Assembly: GCF_036588685.1 (NCBI RefSeq)
Contig: NC_086386.1
Location: 4,000,117-4,064,116 of the forward strand
DNA length: 64,000 nucleotides
From: Mytilus trossulus
Taxonomy: Eukaryota; Mollusca; Bivalvia; Mytilida; Mytilidae
Direction of reading: 5' to 3'
Shown: piece after piece, positions 34,342 to 46,300 of the stretch
Numbering within the stretch: the first letter of the stretch is position 1
Layout of the letters: the number at the start of each line of letters is the position of its first letter
The notes under the pieces: generated by a model
The model's database searches: none
What the model was told of the DNA's origin: nothing
Seen by the model: only the letters and a program-made list of their open reading frames with translations
Program-made: the position numbers and the translations under genes

Positions 34342-37300
34342 CTAAACGAAGAATAAAAATTATACCAAAAAGGTAAAAGCACGACATACAATTGGAAGAT
34401 AAAACCGATAAAACCGTGACAAAAACACACATTATGTATGCTTCTTTTTCGAGTTGTTGTCTCCTTGACACATTTCCCATTGCCATTTCTGATTTACAAA
34501 TCAACAATAAGACTTTTTTGTTGTTCGCAGAAATTGAGAATGCGGTAAGTAGTCCCAATTATCGATTCAAAAATCGAGGGAATGTTGATAGTTTCTTTTA
34601 AACATTTTACACCATAGATCTTTTAAATTGATGAGATGTTTTTTTTAATTCAAAAGTTAAATCAGCAAAAGGTTTGTTTAAAGTAATTTTTTTAAAGTAA
34701 TTAATTTGTCATATAGTCTAATGCAATGTATATGTGAAAATAAAATTGTAATTAAACATGTAAAAATATGTTGCAATATAAAGTTAATAAGATTCACCTC
34801 GGTCACTATACAATATATATTGGTTATTTTTTAGCATATTTTCATTTTCTTAACTATTCAACATTCTTCCTGATATGTTACACTACCAAATCACAGAACG
34901 CCAAATCCGAGTTCCTGTTTATAATGGCCGAAGGAATTATTCCCAAATATTTTATGTTGACAGTTTAAGATAAATCCTCGCAAAAAGACAATAATTTGAG
35001 TCATAAACATATTTGGTGTTTGAAAACATCATTCCCTTCTATTAAGTGTTCCTACACAATTTATAGGAAACTTAAGTTGACGAAAAAATTATTCAAGCAT
35101 TTTATTTAAAAAAATACATTCTATGATATATGAAATAAATGTCTATCAATGGGAAAGATTCAAAAACAATTTGAAACATAAATCGTTTTACACAGCATTA
35201 TTTAAAAACATTATTACAGGGAAAATGTCAACAGCAAAATGCATGTTTGCTTAGGTAGTACTGAAGGCGGCGAAAGAAAACCATGGCTGACTTTCTTTAG
35301 ATTCAGGGTCAAATCCCGTCAGTATTATTTTGGTCTATAATATGTTATTATGATCTATTTCTATTATGAATTACTATATACGTTGAACCACAAACGTTAC
35401 AATCATTCAATCACGTAGTGGAATTGGCTGTTTTTGGATTCTCATAAATTCTACCTGTGACTTTTGGACTGGCTTGAGTCTCGGTCTATTTCTGTAATTT
35501 GTTCTTACATACTTTTGGTGTTTAAGCTCTGTATGCTTGCATTGCCTATGTAAATTTTTAGACTGTTTGTGTGCACATTGAGCGACAGGTTTATGTGACG
35601 TATACAAATTTTATGACGTCAGACGCGCAGGTCGGTCCGTGTGTTCGTAGATATATGTTTTTGTGTTCTGTTAAATTGTCCCTTTTGAGGTTGTTGTGCG
35701 ATGATGACTGATGTGCCCATGTTTTGACTGTTTTATTGGTTGTGACTGTTTGTTTGACGCGTCGTGTAGATGTAACGGAATTTGATGGGGCTGTTGTTGG
35801 AGGGAGAGGGTTGGCGCTGTGGAGCCGGGTTTGGTCCGCCATTTTCTACATTTGAAAATGCCTGTACCAAGTCAGGAATGTGACAGTTCTTGTTTATTCG
35901 TTTTTGATGCGTTTTGGTATTTGATTTTGCCATGTGATTATGGACTTTCCGTATTGATTTTCCTCTGAGTTCAGTATTTTTGTGATTTTACTTTTCACCT
36001 ATTGTTTAAATGGTTTAAATGATATGGAAAATAAAAAAAACACAAAAAATACTCCGAGTAAAATTCAAATTGGAAAGTCCATAATCAAATGGTAAATTCA
36101 AATGCTCAAACACATCAAACGAATGGATAACCACTGTGATATTCCTCACTGGAAACAGACATTTTCTTGTTTGATGGTGGATTAAATCTGATTGTAAGCT
36201 AGCTAAATATCGCACCTGTATGACAGTCGCATTAAATTCCATCATTGACAACTTAGTGTGAACAAAACAAACAGACATAATAGGCAAACATGTAACAAAT
36301 AACGATAGAACAGTGAACTCCGTGTCATAACCTTAATCACTATAAAAACCAACAATTGTGTTACAAAAGAAGAACAACAGGCATAGACAAATCACAATAA
36401 AGAACATAATATGCACAATAGCACAATTAAAAGGTTAAGACCAACGTTATATTTAAATCATGTGCTATTGTCTAAACTAGTTTTTGATTAGATCAGATCG
36501 AATAAGAAATCTGTTATAATGAACAGATGGTAGCTCAATAAATCCTTCACACAGAAAAGGAAAGAAAGGATATAATATACAGACATTCCTTTCAAAGGCA
36601 CTACATATATTATTTAACTACCTACAATGAAAAATATACTCGTCCTCTTTCAAGTAGGTGATAGTATCAGTAAAATAAAATGTTGCCGATCAGACAATTA
36701 TACCATATATTTGCCACTATACACCATACAACCCTAGATAACACAGACAAGGAAAGGCATAACCCGACTAACGAGATAAATTTTGATATCTCCTGGTTGC
36801 TCGAGTGGTCTAGTACGATTGTCATGGCACAAGCTGTGTTGCCACTATGTCTCCTATGGGCAGTATTTGAAACCAACTAATATGGGATGAATAGAAATTT
36901 CCCAAACCAAATTTGAAGATCCTAAAATGTAAAGTTATATTTGCACTTTACGACAAAAAAATAAGATTTCATCTTCCCAATTGTGAAATTTCCATTTCTA
37001 TGGAGCAACTTTCCAGCAGCGACTAGTCACTACTCTTTACCTGTTTATTATGTCAAGGCAAAGTTAATATTTATCCCTCCAGAAAATTAAACAAAAAAAT
37101 AATTCTTACCTTTTGTGAATTCAATTTCGCTTATTTTATCCCAAAAGAAGAACAATATCACTGCAAAAATGGAAAATTGTATTTATATTAAGAAAATCAA
37201 ATAGTTTGAATCTTGTACACTCAAAATTGTATAAAAACAGTTGTTTTCTACCTCCATGTACACATGATGTATATATTGCTTTAGTCTCACGAATATGTAT

Positions 37301-40300
37301 GATGAAGTAACAATTCTAAATTAAATCGTAGTATTTTAAAGGATCGTGCATATATTGAATATGAAGTGTTTCATCGAATTCCCAAATATAAATATAAAAA
37401 ACCATGTATAAAAATTGCTCGATTAGTGTTATGAAAGATTTCTTTTTATGCATAATAGTTCCTAATTTTAATATTTCAATCAGTGACTATGTGAAATGTA
37501 TCTATGTATAGTAAAGAACTGCCGAATTTAACACTTCACACAAAATGTACTGTCACCATCACGAATTGGTTGATATATACGTTGTGTCTTTTACTTTGAG
37601 CGTTAACGACTTCCAGTCGCATACAACTACAGAAACAAACATTTCCTTTAAAAAAATCACATTTGTTTTAATGACAATAGCATGGAAGGTAAGGTTGTTT
37701 ACACAGCTACTTTTGCATATGTACTATTTCTGTAATAAAAATATGTAGTACTTTTAATATTTAGTACTATTTGTTTACTTTAAAAGTATTGTAATATTTA
37801 GATACTTGTATTTTACAGTACTTGATTTGTACTAAATATTTTGGTACAGAAATAATACAATATTCCATGTTTGAAATTCATAATTTTAAGAGATTTGAAA
37901 TAGAAAAACTTTCAAAATGCTGAAAATGTAGCGATAGTAACAAAAATCTGTAGTACTTAAATTTCAAGTACAAATTGAGTACTATAAAGTACAGCAGAGA
38001 CATATAATACAAGAGATTGGTAACTCGGCGAAATCCCGTGATTTCACGCGGCAAGATTTAAATCTCGCGAGATTTCTGTGGGTAATAGAGTCTTTATCAA
38101 AGTATCAAAAGTACTCGAAGAAATGGTGAAGTTGAAGCATAAATAAACTGTTTCAGTGTTAAATTTAACATAATTAATTGAATAATTTGAGTTCATACGC
38201 AATTATTTATTTCAATGACATTTTAATTTTGATTATTTGTATTTTTGTAAAAGAAACGCTAATTAATATTCATTGTATTAAAAATACGATATTAAATAAT
38301 TAACACTTAATAAATTGTATGTCTTGTATCAGAGTTAATTTTATTTGATAGTTTCATAATCATGATAATGGGTTTCATTTAAATATACACCTGTTTTTGA
38401 GACATAATGTCACAGTGTGACATGTATATTCGGCTTTAATTATCCGATGGTTAGGTAAATCACAACCTGTTAAAATTACTTTTATTTGACATCTGGTACA
38501 CACGAAGTTGTTACACCACAGGTGTCCACACTCTTTCCGAAAATACTATTTACAAAATATAAAATTAATTAATATTTAGAAAAAAAAGAAAAAAATGTTT
38601 GATAAATTTATCGTTCATCATGATCGACTGTGTCTTATATTCATAATTTGTATAGATTAAAATTGATTACTTTCTGGGTTCATTATTAATTTGGCTTGTA
38701 TTGATTTTTTTTTATGATTGTCGGTAAACTGTTTTCTAAGTGTGTTTTTCGAAATTTATATTATGAGCATGTATTGAGTTGCTTTTTATGATTGTCGGTA
38801 AATTTATGCTTTCTCCTTTTCACGGATTGTGTATTTAGTTAGGACTTACATTTAATGCTCATTTAATATATATAGAAAATGGCATTATAAGTCTCACTTT
38901 TGACCTCAAATATAAAGGGATTTAACCATATTGTAAGCGTAAGGAACTGCTAAATATACAATGAAATTAGAACAGCAGCATGTATTGCTGCCATTGCATG
39001 TAATAATTTTAGTAAGAAGAAAAAGTTTACTATGTTATGCTTCTGTTAACATGGCAAGTTGACTTCAAAGCATACATCAGTTAAAATGCCATATTGATAT
39101 CTAAATGTTTCGAAAAATCTAAATATGATATATACAGCAACAAACCAGGGAATTACAGGCTCCTTACTTTGGAAAGGCACATACATAATAAAAGCATGAT
39201 AATAGATTTCACCATTATCACAAGCCGTACAATTTAATGTTCTTCTTTGTGGTTTTTTGTTACGTTTTCCCCCACAGTGAGCATATCTATAAAACCTATA
39301 AACCAATTAATTTGGTGTGGCTTTTGAATAAACCAAAGAACATAGATGTTAAAAAACACCGACATACTTCCCAGTATTCTAAAATGAAAAGGACCAGTCA
39401 GACTGAGAATCAGATCATGTACATGTATTTATGTATACAATATATCTAGAATATCACTACACATGGTTCCATCCTTTTTCAATAATTAAACCAAAATTTA
39501 AGAGAACAAAAATAATTCCAGGTATAAATAATATTTTTATTTTCAAACATTTATTCATAATGTTACTGTCAATGATAACTGGGAGTTTTATGCTCATTTC
39601 CCTGCAACTGATCTTGTACAGTTCAACTATGCAAATTTCGGATCTGTACAGCTAAGCATATATATCAATCAACGATGGTAAATTATAATAAATTGCATAC
39701 ATTGAAAGAGAGATGACAAGTGTCTTCATGTTCATTGTGTAACCCATTCACTGCAAATATCTCAATTTCTTGTGAAATCAGTTGCTATGTGCCTTTCAGT
39801 GGTGCTAGAAAACGAAACAGCATGACAATCAAATTCAAGTGTACATATTTGTCATTCTCAAATGGCTGTTCTTTTTCTGCATTAGTGTGGTCTGAGTGTT
39901 CATCTTACAAGAGTTCTTCTTTGTCTTCTTCTGATGTTATAGAAATTTCCTCAGAACGTACAAACTCGACCAGAGATATGTCATAGTTGGATGATCCTTT
40001 CCATCTTCAGTGTGGATTTAAACTATAACAGATATCTCCTCCATAATGGTACCAACAGCTGTTCATTGTCGAGGATTACTCTCTTTTTAACTCCTTTTGA
40101 TAATTTCTACATCTTTTCCTCTGTGGCATTCTAAAATAAAAATAATAGAGTTGAAAAGATTATTTGTCTTACTTGTAAACTGTGTATGTCATACAACATT
40201 CTGCAGGTTTTTATTATGCTAAATCTATTTTAAATTTCATTTTGTCATGTATAGACCTTTCAAGCTTGTTTTTAGGTACACACATTTGATATGTTTGTCA

Positions 40301-43300
40301 ATTGTTAAAAGTGGTACAGTGAACATACAATGTAAGTTGCGGACATCAACTTTATTTAGTCTCTGCTTCTATATATTTTGTAGGTCTCGTGAGGGTCTAG
40401 AAGGGGTTTACATTTAAGGATAACGGACTGAAAGTCACAGGACACAAAGTCACAAATTTAGTAGGACAAAAGTCCCCAGACAACAAAATCACAAATAATA
40501 TTTTTACAATTGTTTGTATATATAATAGAAATATCTTTAAATATTTATTTTTTTATACACATACATTGTATTCACATTAAAGTTTAAGGAATGTGTCATT
40601 ATATTTGAAAAATGATTTTTTTACAGTTATTTTATCATCTTTGATATGTTTTTGATAATCTTTGTTTACAAAGTTTGTTTTTATACAATAGTTCAAGAAT
40701 AGAAATAAGTGTTTTTTGTTCAAGGAAAAAAAAATCAGAAAAAAATATTGTGACTTTTTGTCCTGTGACTTTCTGACAATGTCCTTCATTCATACAAAAG
40801 AGTATCGGAATAACTGCATGAATCAAAATCAGAGAAGGAAGGACAAGAGGAAATATCTTATCAAAATATAAAGACTGGAGAATGATGGGGTGCTAAAATA
40901 AATAAAGAATAGAGAATGATGGGGAAAATTTACAAAGATAAGAGAAATAAATTTGGAATGTGTACATGTCCATGGTATTCCGGTAATACAAATATATGTC
41001 ACGCTGATCTTATTTTAACAAGATAATATATTGGAAATAATACAGGCTCATTAAAATGCATATTTATTCTATAATTTCTAAGTTTTATGGAAAAGGGTAG
41101 GTCTCGCATAGCCGGATTTGGGTATCATTATGTGAAGAAAAAAAAACACATTTGATGCTATTTTATGAAAACACTATTTGATCAAAATATACGAAAATAG
41201 TATCATTTTAACGGGATAACAATCGGGAGTAGAATAGCGCTATAAAATTGCATATATAATCGTAAATTTCTAAATTTTATGAAAAAAAAATGGTGGGCCA
41301 CACCGGTTCTAAAGCAATAAAGAGGGGAAGCTGAATGGCCCGAATTTAAATAGGCCTGCATTGAAATTATATCATCATTTCAGCACATTAAAGTATAAAC
41401 AAATTGGTACAACTAGATAGATGCATCTTTTGAATATACTTACATACTTCAGCTGTGGAAACAATCGACATAAACGAGAAAACTAATCTTTAAGCGTATT
41501 GTTTCTCTTAACAACAATGGCGGAATTTTCTCATCTTCATCCCAGGTAACAACATAATCCCAATCACGTCCCGTCTCACGAGATTTCATTTATCGGTACT
41601 TGGATTCTACTAGAGTTGCGAATCTCTTGTATTATATGTCTCTGAGTACAGGTAAATAAATATAACAATAATTTTTAAGTAATAAAAAATATAGTACTGA
41701 ATATCAAAAGTAAATTTCCAGTACTACAGATTTGTAGTACAGAAATAGTACCTATGCAAAAGTAGCTGTGTAGTGAGAGAAATTAGTCGTTCTGTGGTGT
41801 AATTTGGTCTTAACTGTTGCTGGTGATCATTAAAAATAGATAAACAAAGACAAAATGATGGTTTTTTAAGTTTCCTCGAATAAAAAAGAAAGAAAATAGT
41901 TGAGATGTTTTATTTTTGTTTCTTATTGGTCCATTGACAAACAATGTGAAATGAGACCCTCTGAACTGTTTCAGTATGCGTAACACAAAAATTTCCAATT
42001 TTTTGAAAATCTAGAAACAAACACAAAATTCCCGGAGTGCGAAATTCACATGACAAAAATACTTTGGGAAAAACCTGTGCAATTGAGTAAAATAGTGCGT
42101 TTTCTCAGATAAAAAAGTTTCCTTTTTTCTGGTGGGTCCTAGCATTGAGCTGGTGGGTCTTGATACGGTGCCGGTGATGTGTTGGTAAAAAGTGTTTTTA
42201 TTTAAAATAAACGTTTTAATCTGCAAATACAGGTGTTTCTTAAACCCCGCCTCTTTTGGGGAGATATGTAATTTTAACATGATTAATAGATATGTTAATG
42301 TGATAATGCACTGGTTTTCACATATGATCTCTTTGTTTCATTTCACAGATACATTACTGAACGATTAATTTTTACGAACGAAATAATTTTGAACTTGGTC
42401 TTCTCAGATGTATCAGTTTCCTTCAAAATCAGAGACTTGTACATGTATAAAATACACAAGTATTATCAAGGATGAACACCTCCCGTTCTGACTGATGGTT
42501 GGGGGCATAAAAGTTAAGCTAATCACTGTTTTCTCTCATTGATGAGGATCAATTCCAAAGTGTTACAACATGAACAAGACCAAATGATTCTTTGTAAAAA
42601 ATATGCTATTAAAGATTAGTTTCAATTGGAAATCTTTTGAGCAGAATCACCAAAAAAGTATTTTTGCGTTTTACAAAAATAGCATTATGAATACATAAAC
42701 GAGTTCGGGGTCATATCAATTATATTTGATCATTATAATGCAAATAGAAAAATCCTTGGCGTTTTGTAACAATGGCAACGTTTTTTTTTAACCAACAATA
42801 TATAAACCTTGTTTTTATAAACATTTGATGAAACTTTTGAATTAAAATTCATTATGAATGAATGGACCACAACTATTTATGTATGTTTTATTCAGTATTT
42901 CATTGCTAAATAGTCACTTGCATTCACTATTATTGTTTCAGAAGAATTCAAAAACATACACAAAAGATGTTGTAATTTGAAAGCATTCATATGCACATCT
43001 GCTCCCTGCAAAGTTTTATGTTGGGAACAAGGGGGGGGGGGGGGGGGGGGGGCTGTAAATTGAAAATGGACAATAATCTTCACGTAAAGTGACAGTCGAT
43101 TTTTTATTATACGCGATCAGACGTGTTTAAGGTGATATGGGTGTCTTCCTCCATCTTGGATTAAAAAAAGCAGAGAACCGAAGGTGCAGATTTTCTATCA
43201 AGTTAGCAAAATGTTATGCAGAAATGAAGATTTTAGATGTGAATGTTCATCTAAGGTGGTATGGGAGTGTAAATTAAAATGATAGAATTTGTTCATACTT

Positions 43301-46300
43301 TGCCAAACGTAGTATCTATTGATATATGTTGAAATATATAGTAAAAACGATAGGTCACCGCGCATTTTCTCAAGCTACAGGACGTGACATAATAACACAT
43401 TTTGTATGGATTATACAGGAAAAAACACCATTTTGTGATGTAGAATCTAAACAAAATGATCGAATTGTCATTTTGTCACGTCCTTTAGCTTGAGGAAATG
43501 CACGATGACCTATCAATTTTAATAATTTTTTTAACATATATCAGTAGATACTACGTATTGGCAAAGTAAAAACAAATTCTATAATTTTTATTTTAGACTC
43601 CCATACCACCTTAAGTTGAATGTTTTGTCATGTAGACTGTATATAAACAAAATATGTTTGATTTGTTCTATATATATATATATATAACTCGTCTAAACAT
43701 CAACCCAACAATGTTAGACCTGTAAATTTGCTTTCGCAAATTTTTGGTTCTTCCCTCGCCGGGATTCGAACCCATGCTACTGTGATATCGTGACACCAAA
43801 TCGCCTGCACTGCAGCCGTCCCGCTAGACCACACGACCACCTGGGCTCTAAAAAAAGAGCTTTCGGTGGCCATATGTTACCTTTCCACGTCAGTTTTTAA
43901 TCTAGCGGCGTACTACAGTACATGATATATAAGGCATGAAGATATATATATAATAATTACATACGCTTAATAACACGTGTCTTATGTTTATCTCTAGTTC
44001 AGCCTTCCGTGACAAGGTAACACTACGATATTGAAGTCATATTTTTATATAGCGGTCTAGAGCGCTGGACATTAGGGTAAGCGATTGTTGCTATAGTGTA
44101 TCAAATGTGTGAGTTCGAATCCCGCTGACGGGACGGACAAACATTTCTCAGCAGAAAATCTTACTCTAACACTGTTGTGTGTTATTTTCAGACTGATATA
44201 TATCGATTAATATATATATTTATCATATGTTTAGTAGTAAATACAGTAGTTTTGCATATGTGATAAATAGGCTGCTGTTTAATCCATATCGCGCAACTTT
44301 GATGCGCACCCTTTATCGCATACCCTTTATCACACCCCTACCCTTTATCGCATACCCTTTATCGCACCCATACCCTTTATCGCACCCATACCCTTTATCG
44401 CACTCATACCCTTTATCACACCCTACCCTTTATCGCATACCCTTTATCGCACCCCTACCCTTTATCACACCCCTACCCTTTATCGCATACCCTTTATCGC
44501 ACCCCTACCCTTTATCACACCCCTACTTTTTTTTTTTTTTTTTACATAAAGTCAGTTTTAATTTTTTTTAGCTCAAGTTTTATTTAATGACGTCATTGTT
44601 TGGTATGTGACGTCACGAACGTCGTTTTCACATTGTATATGACGTCACGAACGTCAAGTTTTCATAGTTTTTTGCACACTAAATGCAACTATAAAAAACT
44701 TACAAAAATAAACAAAATATTTTTAAAACAACAGCACGCAAATTGTAAGGTAACCAAGGTGCTTCGGATTAGTAAATGAGCAGTTCTTTTAAGGCCGTTG
44801 AAATAAGACAAAAGTAGAACTGAAGGTAACCCAGTGCTATGGATCAGAAAACAGTTCATATAATACTCTTCTGCTGAAACATATGATAAAGCGTATAATA
44901 CATGGCACAATCCGTATCACATGCCGTATCACCCTCGACCAATATCATCCCTCGGGCCTAAAGGCCCTTGGGCTGATATTGATGTCTCGGGATGATACGA
45001 CATATGATACGGATTTTGCCATGTATTATTCTCTATATATATTTATCTTTATGTTGATATAATATGTATCATTACATCGAGAAGTCACAGTATCAAAACA
45101 AACGAAACAATAGGTGAAGTGAAAAGCATTTTATGCTCTCCATTGTCATGATTGTTATGCAAAACTTTTACATTTTGCTATTTCGGGTCATTGTCATAGT
45201 TTCAACACCTAGTAAGTGTTGTATATTTTACATCTTTTTTTGATAGTCATGCAAAGGTATCGTAGTTACAAAAATCATATGTACAGTTTCTTACCTCAAA
45301 AGGGGGCAAGCGGGGTTCTATTAAGGGGCCAATACTTTCTTATTTTGCTCAAAACGGATAACAGTAAATTAAAAAAAAAAAAAACATTTCACAACAATGT
45401 TCATTTTTAGAAAACAGATAACAGCTAATTAGTCAACAATAGTTAGCTGCACATATATTTTTTGAAGATGTCCTTTAATAAAAGTATACAAATGCCTTAG
45501 ACACCTTATTAGAACAGATCTTGACCCTTCTCATTAATAATATTAAACACAATAGATTCGATTTTACTCATGAAATATCCACCAAATAAATCCCAGGTAT
45601 ATATTCTTTTAATAACACACTTTTCTACATCAATGATTTTGAAAAAAAAGGGCCTTTATCTAAAATATAATGGCACAGATCCAGGATATAGGTGCACAGA
45701 ACCAGGACCGTTTTTTTTCATCAGCAAGTCACAGGACAATTGCATTTGGCGAACTTTCACGACTGTTAGAACACAAAATCATTGTAATACACCTTGCATG
45801 GTACATACCTGACGTACCAGAGAAACAAAATTTAGCAACGAAACGGTGAAATTGTTGCCGTTCTGATACAATGTAAACAAACCCGGGACCCACCATCATC
45901 AGTCATGAGGACTGAATCACAAGCACAAAACGTTCCCTCGTTAGACAGCATTACCCACCATAAATATAATTATAATTATAACGTGCATTCTAAGTATAAG
46001 TTCATGTTAGTTTTTCTGCAGAAACAAATAAAGAGAAAAACAAAACAAAACATTTTTTTTTCGATAATGTGGTGCAATACCTGTATATGCAAAAACCAGA
46101 AGCAACATGATGCTGACTGTGATAAAACTTATTTTGAGCTGTTTCCGATTGTCTGAAATAGATTAAAAATACATCTTTTCAACGTAATTAGAGATTTTGA
46201 GAAAGAAAAAGATATTTAATTTTTATGACTCAGAAATTAAAAATAATCCAGTGTTACAGACACTGCTATATATATTCTAAAGATACTAACCAATAAAAAT

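Noticed and set aside
34342..34558. N-terminal membrane helix for the kinesin from the continuous open frame
   Set aside because: The stretch contains antisense repeat R2 sequence and ends with a strong splice acceptor, so it is more likely intron than coding.
35591..35933. Minus-strand frames rich in Thr, Ser and Pro
   Set aside because: Antisense to dispersed repeat R4, no start context or domain.
43740..43860. Functional tRNA gene at the box A/box B sites
   Set aside because: The cloverleaf is incomplete and the unit continues into a conserved non-tRNA tail repeated at 56.8-57.1 kb, as in a SINE.
44227..44571. 114-codon frame with repeated YPLSHP
   Set aside because: Pure translation of the CCCTTTATC minisatellite.
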